The notes: generated by a model not told the origin, from the sequence alone. 59,074 nucleotides of DNA from an uncultured SAR86 cluster bacterium (GCA_902601475.1 CACKNK010000001.1:1-59074), one strand, 5' to 3'. Counted from the first letter of the stretch, positions 19,483-27,970 are shown. Numbers and translations: made by a program.

Positions 19483-19869
19483 TTATAAAGAGAAGAAAAT
19501 AAGAATCGATGAAATAAATATAACTGCTGTGCAATACACGCTTAAACCGTGTAAATAACTAAAAGTTTTAGACCAATCCCTATCTCTCGCTGCATTGGTT
19601 GCAGGAATCACGATAAAACCAATGGCTGCATGAATAGCATTAAAAATAGATAGGTACCAAACATAGGCTGTTGTTTCATTAAACAAAGCATAAATCAGAA
19701 CTGGAAAAGAGAAAATTAATAGTCCTAGGTAATACCTTGGGAAGATTTTTCTGAGGAATTTTGAGGATGATTCATCATCCAGCACACTAAAAATAATAGG
19801 GGTGGTAAGAGCAAGATGCGTCAATACAATTCCTGCCTGAAATACGATGGTTAGTTTTAAAATTTCCAT
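19483..19869 (-). CDS. Small four-helix membrane protein, DUF4149-like
   Basis: There are about four hydrophobic segments in 128 residues, with FPRYYLG after the second and ATNAARDRDWSKTFSYLHGLSV before the last. This pattern resembles DUF4149/TMEM205-like proteins of unknown function. The frame can start at 19887, one base after the tRNA-Asp CCA, but the ATG at 19869 gives a normal membrane N-terminus and is preferred. It lies between tRNA-Asp and the DUF2256 gene on one strand. Confidence 0.55.
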   Translation of the reverse strand: MEILKLTIVFQAGIVLTHLALTTPIIFSVLDDESSSKFLRKIFPRYYLGLLIFSFPVLIYALFNETTAYVWYLSIFNAIHAAIGFIVIPATNAARDRDWSKTFSYLHGLSVYCTAVIFISSILIFFSL

Positions 19870-19887
19870 ACTAAATACAGCGCACAA

Positions 19888-19965
19888 TGGCGGACCGGAC
19901 GGGACTCGAACCCGCGACCTCCTGCGTGACAGGCAGGCATTCTAACCAGACTGAACTACCGGTCC
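19888..19965 (-). tRNA. tRNA-Asp (GTC), CCA encoded
   Basis: The acceptor stem is GGACCGG/CCGGTCC with discriminator G and CCA at 19888-19890. The anticodon stem and loop read CCTGC-CTGTCAC-GCAGG, anticodon GTC. The T-arm is GCGGGTTCGAGTCCCGT, nearly identical to E. coli tRNA-Asp. Confidence 0.96.
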
Positions 19966-20094
19966 GCGATAGTTCCCGAATAATATCTATTTAAAAATTT
20001 TCTGCAAGTATTCTTGATGGTTAAATTTAAAAAAATTGATTTTTTCATGAACATCTGACATCCTTTTGGGAATAAAAACTTCTTTAAGGGGGAG

Positions 20095-20116
20095 TTTTTA
20101 GTTTATAAACTAAAAA
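20095..20116. promoter_or_regulatory. Perfect 22-bp palindrome before proteorhodopsin
   Basis: TTTTTAGTTTA / TAAACTAAAAA is a perfect dyad with no spacer, ending 4 bases before the AGGAG ribosome site and 14 bases before the ATG. It contains TATAAA at its centre (20104-20109), which could itself be the -10 box. The remaining 165-base gap is AT-rich with no clear -35. It could be an operator or a 5'-leader hairpin. Confidence 0.5.
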
Positions 20117-20130
20117 TAATAGGAGTAAAC

Positions 20131-20862
20131 ATGAAATATCTATTAGCTTTAGTCGGTGTGGTTGCAATGCCTAGCTTTGCAGCTGATCTTTCGACTAACG
20201 ATATGACAGGTATTACTTTTTGGCTGGTAACTGCTGCAATGTTGGCAGCTACTGTCTTTTTCTTTGCTGAAAGAGATGTAGTCAAAGGTAAATGGAAAAC
20301 TTCACTTTCAGTAGCTGGTTTAGTTACTGGTGTGGCGTTTTGGCATTATCTTTATATGAGAGGTGTTTGGGCTGATACTGGCACATCACCAACTGTATAC
20401 AGATATATTGACTGGTTGATAACAGTGCCTCTACAAATAATTGAATTTTATTTGATATTGAGGGTTTGCACTAATGTAGGTTCTGGATTGTTCTGGAAAC
20501 TTCTTGTTGCATCACTTGTTATGCTTATTGCAGGTTTCTTAGGTGAAATCGGATCTGCACCAGCATGGCCAGCGTTTATAGTCGGGATGATAGCTTGGTT
20601 ATACATTATCTATGAGGTGTTCTCTGGTGAAGCCGGACAACTCAATGCCTCTAGTGGTAATGCTGCCGCTCAAAGCGCTTTTAGTACTATAAGATTAATC
20701 GTAACTTTTGGATGGGCTATTTATCCAATAGGTTATATCTTAGGTGTTGGAAGTAATCCTGATATGGCAAATGCAAACATAATCTATAACCTTGCTGATT
20801 TTATTAATAAAATTGCGTTTGGTTTAGCGATATATGTTGCTGCCGTAAGCGATTCAGACTAA
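20131..20862 (+). CDS. Proteorhodopsin, blue-absorbing type
   Basis: This is a light-driven outward proton pump of the inner membrane that binds retinal. A cleavable-type signal (residues 1-17) precedes seven helices. Functional residues are readable: His72, proton acceptor Asp94 and donor Glu105 in DWLITVPLQIIEF, and the retinal Lys227 in DFINKIAFG. The tuning site (residue 105 of the first described proteorhodopsin) is Gln102 here, which in this family gives blue absorption. AGGAG is well placed. A hairpin terminator follows directly, so it is monocistronic. No retinal or carotenoid genes are in the window. Confidence 0.98.
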   Translation: MKYLLALVGVVAMPSFAADLSTNDMTGITFWLVTAAMLAATVFFFAERDVVKGKWKTSLSVAGLVTGVAFWHYLYMRGVWADTGTSPTVYRYIDWLITVPLQIIEFYLILRVCTNVGSGLFWKLLVASLVMLIAGFLGEIGSAPAWPAFIVGMIAWLYIIYEVFSGEAGQLNASSGNAAAQSAFSTIRLIVTFGWAIYPIGYILGVGSNPDMANANIIYNLADFINKIAFGLAIYVAAVSDSD

Positions 20863-20880
20863 TTTAAATTTGTTTGATGA

Positions 20881-20907
20881 AGCCCGGATTTATCCGGGCT
20901 TTTTTTT
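20881..20907 (+). terminator. Rho-independent terminator of proteorhodopsin gene
   Basis: AGCCCGGAT-TT-ATCCGGGCT is a perfect 9-bp stem followed by a run of eight T residues. It lies 18 bases past the stop codon and just before the opposing tRNA-Val. Confidence 0.95.
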
Positions 20908-20910
20908 GGC

Positions 20911-20986
20911 TGGTGGGTGATGACAGGCTCGAACTGCCGACCCTCTCGGTGTAAACGAGATGCTCTCCCAACTGAGCTAATCACCC
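20911..20986 (-). tRNA. tRNA-Val (TAC), CCA encoded
   Basis: The acceptor stem is GGGTGAT/ATCACCC and the anticodon loop is TTTACAC on a CTCG/CGAG stem; the anticodon is TAC and CCA is encoded at 20911-20913. Its 5' ten bases overlap the end of the upstream coding gene, so the mRNA and the tRNA must be made in alternative processing outcomes or from separate transcripts. Confidence 0.95.
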
Positions 20987-21396
20987 GAAAAAAGTTCGTT
21001 CATCTGGTTTTCCATTGCTTGGTAATCCCAGAAAGCACGTAATGATACTATTTTATTATCTGAATTAACACGGTAAATCACGATCATCTTTGTCTTAATC
21101 TCAGCACCATTTATTTTATTGGTTATGTGCGCAAAGTTAGCGCACTCATCACCACACGGAATGGATTCTTTGATTTCAAATATTAAATCTCCATTGGCAA
21201 TAACGTTATCGTAAAAAGCCTCAATTGCTTCCAATCCCTTATGCCCCTCTCCAGAAGGGTCTAATGGACTAACTCCAATAGGATCTTGCACAACCGCATT
21301 TTCTGCAAATAAACTTAACCACTTAGCCTTGTCTTTACCGACGGCATATTCTCTTGATAAAAACCCTAATTCTTGTGCTTTAGTTTTTGCTTCCAT
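20977..21396 (-). CDS. SnoaL/NTF2-like family protein
   Basis: This is a 139-residue single-domain protein with the cone-shaped NTF2-like pattern: WLSLFAENAVVQDPIGVSPLDPSGEG, HKGLEAIEAFYDNVI, and a C-terminal YRVNSDNKIVSLRAFWDY strand. Ketosteroid-isomerase-like proteins of this type are common, but the substrate cannot be named. Its stop codon TAG lies within the 5' end of tRNA-Val (10-bp overlap). Its start overlaps the end of the transporter gene upstream by 17 bp. Confidence 0.65.
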   Translation of the reverse strand: MEAKTKAQELGFLSREYAVGKDKAKWLSLFAENAVVQDPIGVSPLDPSGEGHKGLEAIEAFYDNVIANGDLIFEIKESIPCGDECANFAHITNKINGAEIKTKMIVIYRVNSDNKIVSLRAFWDYQAMENQMNELFSGD

Positions 21397-22273
21397 TTGT
21401 TAACTCCAATCTAGCCAAGTATATTCCAGTCAAAGCAAGTACACCAAACATCGATTGAAAGATCGTAAGCCATTCCATCATGATCAGTGCGCCTAAAATG
21501 GTAGCTGTAATAGGCTGCATCAGCAATCCAATTGCGGCAAAGGATGCTTTCACTTTTGGCATACCAATAGTAATAAAGTATTGCCCTCCTACCTGGCAAA
21601 GGACTGCAAGAGCAATTAAGTTGAGCCATCCATTAATTTCAGTTGGCATATATACAGAAGATTCAGTAAATGCTGCAGGCAAAGAAAACAACCCACAGAA
21701 GAAAGTCGTATAAAGAATGACTTTAGTTGGGCTCTCATGACCTAATCGAGAAATTAAAATCAAATAGGCTGCATAAAAAAAAGCTGCAACAAGTGATATA
21801 ACATCACCAAAGACAGAGCTTGGAGTTTGATCGGGTGAACCAACTATCAAACCAAATACACCCAAGTAAGTAATAAGCATCGCCAGAATTAACTTAATAG
21901 TTATGGCTTCTCTAAGGATAAAAAAACCAAATAGGGCCACATATATAGGTGCAGTATTTACCATAATCGTAGCATTAGAAATGGATGTAAATTCAAGACT
22001 CCAATGCCAGCCAGTCATATCAATACAAAATGCAAGTCCTGCAATTGCAGCAATCAAATAAGTTTTTCGCTCTTTTAATCGAAAAGGATTTTTTGAGTCT
22101 AGATAGAAATTTAATACTAATAAAAAGGGTAATGCTAAAAACATTCTGTAAAAAAGAACCCAGCTTGGACTCAGCTCACTGAGTCTTACAAAAATAGGTG
22201 CAATCCCAATTAGTGCGGCACCAAATGCAAGAATTAAAAAGGCAGCAACTGAATGTTTTTGAATTTGCATCAC
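21380..22273 (-). CDS. EamA/DMT-family transporter
   Basis: This is an inner-membrane carrier of the drug/metabolite superfamily with two five-helix EamA repeats (297 residues, about ten hydrophobic segments). ALIGIAPIFVRLSELSPSWVLFYR at the N-terminus and GGQYFITIGMPKVKASFAAI near the second repeat are typical. The exported or imported compound is unknown. It is divergent from xseA with a 27-base gap. Confidence 0.8.
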   Translation of the reverse strand: MMQIQKHSVAAFLILAFGAALIGIAPIFVRLSELSPSWVLFYRMFLALPFLLVLNFYLDSKNPFRLKERKTYLIAAIAGLAFCIDMTGWHWSLEFTSISNATIMVNTAPIYVALFGFFILREAITIKLILAMLITYLGVFGLIVGSPDQTPSSVFGDVISLVAAFFYAAYLILISRLGHESPTKVILYTTFFCGLFSLPAAFTESSVYMPTEINGWLNLIALAVLCQVGGQYFITIGMPKVKASFAAIGLLMQPITATILGALIMMEWLTIFQSMFGVLALTGIYLARLELTNGSKN

Positions 22274-22300
22274 GATATACTAGCTTAGAAAATATCAAAT

Positions 22301-23641
22301 ATGGACGACAACAATAATTTTATTTCCGTTGGTGAACTCAACCGTAAAGCCAAGCACCTACTCGAATCTGAGCTAGGAACAGTTCAGGTGGTTGGGGAAG
22401 TATCTAACCTTGCAAAGCCCTCTTCTGGGCATATGTATTTTACCCTTAAAGATGAGGATGGAGCCGTGAGGTGTGCGATGTTTAGAAATCAAAATATGCG
22501 CCTTAACTTTGCTCCAGAAAACGGTGACTTATGTGCGGTGGAAGCTCAAGTTAGTCTTTATGCACCCAGGGGTGACTATCAACTCATTGTTAGCCGAATG
22601 GAACCCTATGGTGAAGGGAACTTAGCCAAACAATTTGAATTGTTGAAAGCCAAACTTGAAAAAGAAGGTTTATTTGATCATGCTCTGAAACGCGAAATTC
22701 CAAAATACCCAATCCATGTAGCTGTGGTGACCTCCTCCTCTACAGCAGCCTTTCAAGACGTCATGACCACCGTTGAAAGAAGAGCAAGAAATACGCAGCT
22801 CACCATCGTAGAAGCAACTGTCCAAGGCGATACAGCTCCTAGAAGTTTAATCAATGCGCTCGAGCAAATAGAAACATTTAATGCAAATAACCCAAGCAAT
22901 GCATTTGATTTAATTCTTATGTGTCGTGGGGGAGGCTCAATTGAAGATTTATGGTGCTTTAACCATGAGGACTTGGCTCGAAAGATCCATCGTTTAGACA
23001 TTCCACTTATTTCAGCGGTGGGTCATGAAATTGACTTCACCATTTGCGATTTTGTTGCTGACTTGAGGGCGCCCACGCCAACGGCAGGTGCAGAAATTGT
23101 TACTGAATACTATTATCAGTCACTTGAACTTTTGAAAGACCTCCAAGAGAAAATAAAAAAATCTTTTCAGACATCCATCAACAATGAGCAACAAAAGATT
23201 GCTCTTTTAAAAGCTCAACTTAAATCACCTCTTTCCATAATCAAAGAGCGAGCTCAGGCCATTGATTCCATGGAGTTAAAAATTTTTCAAAATATAAAAA
23301 ATTTAGTTAAAGACAAGCATCAAGCTATTTCGATTAATCAGATTTCCTTGAATCAGCTAACGCCTTCAAAAAAAATTAAAGAGATACATTTACGCTTTAT
23401 GCAACTGACTAAAGAATTTAAAGGTAGAATTGCGCGCAAACTTGAGGGTCACCTTAATCAACTTAGTGGAATTGAAAAAAGACTCCGTGCAGTTAGTCCT
23501 TATTCTATTCTTGATCGCGGTTACTCAATTGTTACTAACTCTAATCAAGAAATTATAAAAAATGTTGACCAGGCTAAGCCCTCTGAGAAGCTTTCAGTAA
23601 AACTTTCAGATGGCGAGCTATCGGTGGAAGTATCAAAGTGA
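22301..23641 (+). CDS. xseA: Exodeoxyribonuclease VII large subunit
   Basis: This nuclease subunit degrades single-stranded DNA. The OB-fold N-terminus is readable: VVGEVSNLAKPSSGHMYFTLKDE. The catalytic core has VVTSSSTAAFQDV, MCRGGGSIEDLWCFNHEDLAR, SAVGHEIDFTICDFVADLRAPTP and GAEIVTE, followed by the long coiled-coil region. Length is 446 residues (E. coli 456). A TATACT at 22276-22281 may be its -10. The TGA overlaps the next GTG start. Confidence 0.95.
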   Translation: MDDNNNFISVGELNRKAKHLLESELGTVQVVGEVSNLAKPSSGHMYFTLKDEDGAVRCAMFRNQNMRLNFAPENGDLCAVEAQVSLYAPRGDYQLIVSRMEPYGEGNLAKQFELLKAKLEKEGLFDHALKREIPKYPIHVAVVTSSSTAAFQDVMTTVERRARNTQLTIVEATVQGDTAPRSLINALEQIETFNANNPSNAFDLILMCRGGGSIEDLWCFNHEDLARKIHRLDIPLISAVGHEIDFTICDFVADLRAPTPTAGAEIVTEYYYQSLELLKDLQEKIKKSFQTSINNEQQKIALLKAQLKSPLSIIKERAQAIDSMELKIFQNIKNLVKDKHQAISINQISLNQLTPSKKIKEIHLRFMQLTKEFKGRIARKLEGHLNQLSGIEKRLRAVSPYSILDRGYSIVTNSNQEIIKNVDQAKPSEKLSVKLSDGELSVEVSK

Positions 23642-24423
23642 AGTGCTATCTTAAAGTTTTACTCCTGTTGACTTTCATAAATCCAATGAATGCTGAAACC
23701 TTAACTTTTAAAAGTGGGGAGTTAGCTGCTGTAAGCATTAGTGGAGAAGATGGATCTGGAACTCTTATTAAATCAAATAGTCAAATTAAAAAAATTCTAG
23801 CTTTCCCGTTTGTTGCAAATGATCAAACCGTTACTGATGAGGATATCGAAGGAACAATGAAGATTGAATACATTAACTTCGGCGAATCTCGCATCACCAT
23901 TGCAGATACCTCGAAAGTAAATCTAAGTGCATCAGACCAGCAACGTGCAAATAGAGAGGCACTATTAATTCGTGAAGCACTTTCAAAAAATGATTCAACC
24001 CTAACGCCTTCATTTCAATTTATAAGACCCGTTGCAGGAATTGTAACTTCACCATACGGTAAACAGCGATACATTAATGGGCAGAAGCGTTCCGTTCACT
24101 TGGCGCTTGATATGAATGGTAAAACTGGGGATCCCATCATTGCTCCCTTAAAAGGTAGAGTTGTTTTGATAGGTAATTTTTTCTACACGGGCAACACAGT
24201 AATTTTAAGTCATGGTGAGGGGCTTTATACATCCTATGCACACATGGATGAAATTACCACAGATCTAGGAAAAATTATTCAACAAGGCAATCAAATTGGA
24301 ACCGTTGGAGCTACCGGAAGAGTTACAGGGCCCCATTTACATTGGACCGTTTATTTTAAAGGTAACAAGATTAATCCTGAGTGGTTAATTGAAGAAGATT
24401 TTTTAAAAACTCTATTGAAGTGA
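23638..24423 (+). CDS. M23-family peptidoglycan peptidase (LytM domain), exported
   Basis: A signal peptide at residues 1-19 is followed by a strand-rich N-domain. The C-terminal LytM zinc metallopeptidase domain (about 130-255) keeps all ligands: HLALDM (His and Asp) and GPHLHW (His-x-His). It is therefore expected to be an active periplasmic endopeptidase rather than an EnvC-type activator. It has a GTG start overlapping the xseA stop. Its end overlaps the convergent lipoprotein gene by 12 bp. Confidence 0.85.
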   Translation: MKCYLKVLLLLTFINPMNAETLTFKSGELAAVSISGEDGSGTLIKSNSQIKKILAFPFVANDQTVTDEDIEGTMKIEYINFGESRITIADTSKVNLSASDQQRANREALLIREALSKNDSTLTPSFQFIRPVAGIVTSPYGKQRYINGQKRSVHLALDMNGKTGDPIIAPLKGRVVLIGNFFYTGNTVILSHGEGLYTSYAHMDEITTDLGKIIQQGNQIGTVGATGRVTGPHLHWTVYFKGNKINPEWLIEEDFLKTLLK

Positions 24424-24858
24424 AGATAAGATCTCTTCTATAGCTATTGCATCGATTGGTCTTTTACTTGCAAATACAACCTCGCCATTGGGATTAATAA
24501 AAAACGTAGCAGGCAGTGATTGAGGGGTCTCAATACCCCAGATAGTTTTGGGGTGAGTCAATAGCGAAGGATATGTATGGCCAAATCGATCAAGCTGCTC
24601 CTCAAGCTCTTCACCCTCCAAACGATCAAAATTAAATCCAAAGACTTTGATGTCGGGATTTAAATTTGAAAATTTAGCAAGCTCAGGAATTTCTTTAAGG
24701 CATGGCGGACACCAGTCTGCCCAATAGTTCACAATTACCCAATGACCTTTGAGAGATTCTGACGATATTGAGCGGGTATCGTGTAAATCAATGTCGCCTT
24801 GTGAGCAAGACAACATCACTAACAAAACTGTGCACAAAGATATTTTTTTACCATTCAT
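24412..24858 (-). CDS. TlpA/ResA-like thioredoxin-fold lipoprotein
   Basis: This is a thiol-disulfide oxidoreductase of the periplasm. From the ATG at 24858 the protein has a lysine-positive n-region, a hydrophobic core and a lipobox-like VMLSC (lipidated Cys18). WADWCPPCLKEIPEL carries the redox pair Cys50/Cys53, and SLPATFFINPNGE has the cis-Pro. An upstream in-frame ATG at 24885 would spoil the signal peptide and would overlap the wrbA start codon within CATG, so 24858 is preferred. Probable partner is unknown; a DsbD-type reductase lies at 40795. Confidence 0.8.
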   Translation of the reverse strand: MNGKKISLCTVLLVMLSCSQGDIDLHDTRSISSESLKGHWVIVNYWADWCPPCLKEIPELAKFSNLNPDIKVFGFNFDRLEGEELEEQLDRFGHTYPSLLTHPKTIWGIETPQSLPATFFINPNGEVVFASKRPIDAIAIEEILSSLQ

Positions 24859-24883
24859 CAATGATGCATTGTAAGATTGTTGC

Positions 24884-25471
24884 ATGAATGATCAATACCT
24901 ATTGATACTTTTTTATTCGGCTTCTGGGAGTGTAAAAAATCTTGCGCATGCTATTGCCGATGGTGCTGAAGCCTCTGGAATGCCAACCAAAATTAGGACT
25001 GTTCCCAGGGTATCACCTAACTCAAAGGCAACTGAGCCGGAGGAGCCTGTTGAGGGTGAAATCTATTGCACAAAAGAAGAGCTTCATCATTGTTCAGGCC
25101 TTGCTATTGGCTCGCCCACAAGATTTGGTTCCATGGCAGCCCCAATGAAGCATTTTCTTGATTCGACCGGTGATTTATGGGCTGCGAATGCATTGGAAAA
25201 TAAACCAGGGATGGCATTTACATCAACAAGCTCGATGCATGGTGGGCAAGAGATTACTTTATGGAATATTCTAACTTTCATGCTGCATCAAGGGATGATG
25301 ATTATTGGTGCGCCCTACTCGATTGATGCGCTGCATCAGACAAAAAGTGGTGGCACACCATATGGAGCAAGTCATGTAAATACAGCAGGGCCGGTACTAA
25401 CTGATGATGAGCGTGCTATAGCCGAAGCGGCTGGTAAAAGATTGGCACACACGATAAAGCAGGTGGCTTAG
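24884..25471 (+). CDS. wrbA: WrbA-type NAD(P)H:quinone oxidoreductase (flavodoxin fold)
   Basis: This FMN-binding flavodoxin-like enzyme performs two-electron reduction of quinones. It starts LILFYSASGSVKNLAHAIADG (phosphate loop), then GLAIGSPTRFGSMAAPMKHFLD and FTSTSSMHGGQE, all WrbA signatures. The C-terminus ends in the GKRLAHTIK helix. Length is 195 residues. It is followed without a gap by a DUF2069 gene, as I recall from Pseudomonas. Confidence 0.88.
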   Translation: MNDQYLLILFYSASGSVKNLAHAIADGAEASGMPTKIRTVPRVSPNSKATEPEEPVEGEIYCTKEELHHCSGLAIGSPTRFGSMAAPMKHFLDSTGDLWAANALENKPGMAFTSTSSMHGGQEITLWNILTFMLHQGMMIIGAPYSIDALHQTKSGGTPYGASHVNTAGPVLTDDERAIAEAAGKRLAHTIKQVA

Positions 25472-25801
25472 ATGATACTTTCAAATTTGAAGTTATTTAG
25501 ATTTGGAATGCTCTTTTTTATCCTTTTTGCATTAATAAAAACCAGTATTATTAACGAATTGAGCCCACTTTTTTGGATCTGGGTTACCCCCTTGCTTATT
25601 ATTGAGCTTATCTCATGGATTTATCCATCTAAAAAATTTTTCCAATCTGTTGGGTTTGTTTTGCTAATGTATTTTATGTTTGATTCGTTATCTGTTTTTG
25701 GTGTTCCAAATGTTTCCGTTTTTGAGATTATTGAAGTCTCGATGATTGTCATCCTTTTTGTTAACAGCGTCTTTATTGCATCGACGCTAAAGGTAAAGTA
25801 A
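25472..25801 (+). CDS. DUF2069-like small membrane protein
   Basis: There are three to four hydrophobic segments in 109 residues with little between them: PLFWIWVTPLLIIELISWIYP, then a MYFMFDSLSVFG segment and a final helix. The position immediately behind wrbA (ATG abutting the TAG) and the pattern fit DUF2069, a family of unknown role. The identification rests on topology and context more than on motifs. Confidence 0.55.
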   Translation: MILSNLKLFRFGMLFFILFALIKTSIINELSPLFWIWVTPLLIIELISWIYPSKKFFQSVGFVLLMYFMFDSLSVFGVPNVSVFEIIEVSMIVILFVNSVFIASTLKVK

Positions 25802-25825
25802 ATTAATCAGCCTTTTTAAAAAAAT

Positions 25826-25831
25826 TAGAAT
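25826..25831 (+). promoter_or_regulatory. -10 box close to start of DUF305 gene
   Basis: TAGAAT (5/6 of consensus) ends 6 bases before the ATG at 25838, and no Shine-Dalgarno is seen. A leaderless or near-leaderless transcript is likely. The -35 candidate TTAATC is weak. Confidence 0.35.
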
Positions 25832-25837
25832 ATTTTT

Positions 25838-27970
25838 ATGCATAAATTATCACTACCACTAACCTTAATATTTACTGTAAGTCTCTCTGCTGAGCCACTT
25901 ATCATTCAGCCAGGACTCCCTGGTGCTGTATCCAAAGAAATTAATTCCGAAGAAGCGATAAATATTGCTAATACAGGGTTTACTAAAGATGATACGGTTT
26001 TCATGAACCACATGATCGTTCATCATGAACAAGCGCTTACACTTTCAAAACTTGCGCCTAATCGAACCAATACCGAAGAAATCTTAGATTTAGCTGGAAG
26101 AATTGACGTTTCTCAGGAGGATGAGATTTCATTCATGCAAGGCTGGCTTGAAGAACGAAATATTGAAGTTCATGCTCACATGTCGATGCATCACATGAAA
26201 ATGATGGGCATGGCCAGCGATCAAGATATTGCAAAGCTTTCAAACAGCAAAGGCATGGAATTCGATGAATTATTTTTAAGATTAATGATTGCTCACCATG
26301 AGGGTGCATTGGATATGGTAAAGGAGCTTAAAAGACAACCTGGCTCTTCTTATGATCCTTTAATGTTTGAATTTGTTTCAGATTTATCTAATGACCAAGG
26401 TGTTGAAATTGAGAGAATGAATACTCTTCTAACCGGTCTTTCAAAAGATCCAAGAGCATCACTTAAAGGCGGCCTGTACCATGCTGAGGAAGCCATTCTG
26501 AATTTAGACCTTGTTCAATCTTTAAAAAAACCTGCAGGCTTTTTTGATCCCTCTAACCCATTAAATGAAAGGTTGTCCAATGAGGACAAAGAGGACGAAG
26601 AAGAAAAACCGCTTGCCGAACGCTCAAGAAACAGTCGATCTCCAATGCTAAGTTTCTCGAATACAGACATGGCTTTTAGCGGTAACGTCATGGTTGCTGG
26701 TAGTTATCATGGATTTAATATCTACAATTTAGATAATCAAGGTCATGCCAAATTGGTCTCTTCGGTCATTTGCCCTGGAGGTCAAGGCGATGTTTCGATT
26801 GTAGGCAATTTGTTGATAATGTCGGTTGAGCAAAATCGTGGAAGAATCGATTGCGGTCTTCAAGGGGCAGGTACCGAACCAAATCCAGAAAGGTTTAGAG
26901 GCATTAGAATTTTTGATATTTCAGATTTAAAAAGACCCCAACAAGTTGGTGCAGTCCAAACATGTCGTGGGTCGCATACGCATTCAGTTGTCAGTGGTCC
27001 CGATGAAAATGGCATCATTATTGTTTATAACTCAGGGACTTCAAGCGTTAGAGATCAAGAAGAGCTTGAAAGCTGCTTTGAAGCCATCCCAGGTGACAAT
27101 CGTACCGCCCTCTTTCGAATCGATGTCATAGAGATTCCTGTTGCCGACCCCTCGCAAGCCAAAATTGTTAAAAGTCCGACTGTGTTTGCAGATCCTAAAA
27201 CTGGCGCATTAGCTGGTTTATGGAGAGGTGGAGATCACGGAGATGATACGCAAGACACCTCAAGAACCGATGAATGTCATGACATAACGGTATTCCCATC
27301 AAAAAATCTTGCAGCCGGAGCCTGCTCAGGCAATGGAATTTTGTTTGATATTTCAGATCCTTATAATCCTAGGCGTTTGGATGTGGTAACGGATGTGGGT
27401 TTTGCTTATTGGCATTCTGCTACCTTTAATAACGCTGGAGATAAGATTGTCTTCACCGATGAATGGGGCGGCGGTGGCAGACCACGTTGTAGAGCTTGGG
27501 ATCCAATGGATTGGGGTGCAAATGCTATCTACGATATTGTTGACAATAAACTGGTTTTTAAAAGTCATTACAAAATGCCTGCGCCACAAACTGAAACAGA
27601 AAACTGCGTCGCTCATAACGGCTCCATCATACCTATCCCTGACCGTGATATTTTTGTCCAAGCTTGGTATCAAGGTGGTCTTTCAGTTATGGATTTTACC
27701 GATTCTGAAAATCCGATAGAGATAGGTTATTTTGATCGTGGACCCATTTCTGAGGAACAACTCATCAGTGGAGGTTATTGGTCAACGTATTATTACGAGG
27801 GCAAAATTTACGGGACAGAAATTGCTCGAGGCATTGATGTTTTTCAGATGACGCCAAGTCAATTCATTACCCAAAAAGAAATTGATATGGCTGCTAAAGC
27901 CTATCCTGCAGTAGGTGATAAAAGATTGTTCAACCCGCAACAACAATTCCCACTTACCTGGCCTAAGTAA
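25838..27970 (+). CDS. Secreted DUF305-LVIVD beta-propeller protein
   Basis: This is a 710-residue exported protein; the signal peptide is residues 1-18. The N-terminal part has two DUF305 half-motifs, FMNHMIVHHEQAL (about 54) and FLRLMIAHHEGALDM (about 148), with a Met/His-rich HMSMHHMKMMGM between; His-His and Met clusters suggest metal (perhaps copper) binding. From about residue 265 a repeat region of LVIVD/beta-propeller type follows (GFNIYNLD, RIFDISDLKRP, ILFDISDPYNP, LSVMDFTDSENP). Several Cys could form disulfides. Function is unknown; a surface metal-dependent protein is my inference. Confidence 0.75.
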   Translation: MHKLSLPLTLIFTVSLSAEPLIIQPGLPGAVSKEINSEEAINIANTGFTKDDTVFMNHMIVHHEQALTLSKLAPNRTNTEEILDLAGRIDVSQEDEISFMQGWLEERNIEVHAHMSMHHMKMMGMASDQDIAKLSNSKGMEFDELFLRLMIAHHEGALDMVKELKRQPGSSYDPLMFEFVSDLSNDQGVEIERMNTLLTGLSKDPRASLKGGLYHAEEAILNLDLVQSLKKPAGFFDPSNPLNERLSNEDKEDEEEKPLAERSRNSRSPMLSFSNTDMAFSGNVMVAGSYHGFNIYNLDNQGHAKLVSSVICPGGQGDVSIVGNLLIMSVEQNRGRIDCGLQGAGTEPNPERFRGIRIFDISDLKRPQQVGAVQTCRGSHTHSVVSGPDENGIIIVYNSGTSSVRDQEELESCFEAIPGDNRTALFRIDVIEIPVADPSQAKIVKSPTVFADPKTGALAGLWRGGDHGDDTQDTSRTDECHDITVFPSKNLAAGACSGNGILFDISDPYNPRRLDVVTDVGFAYWHSATFNNAGDKIVFTDEWGGGGRPRCRAWDPMDWGANAIYDIVDNKLVFKSHYKMPAPQTETENCVAHNGSIIPIPDRDIFVQAWYQGGLSVMDFTDSENPIEIGYFDRGPISEEQLISGGYWSTYYYEGKIYGTEIARGIDVFQMTPSQFITQKEIDMAAKAYPAVGDKRLFNPQQQFPLTWPK

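Noticed and set aside
20103-20285. Minus-strand frame across the proteorhodopsin start
   Set aside because: Antisense to the signal peptide and first helix, with no independent support.
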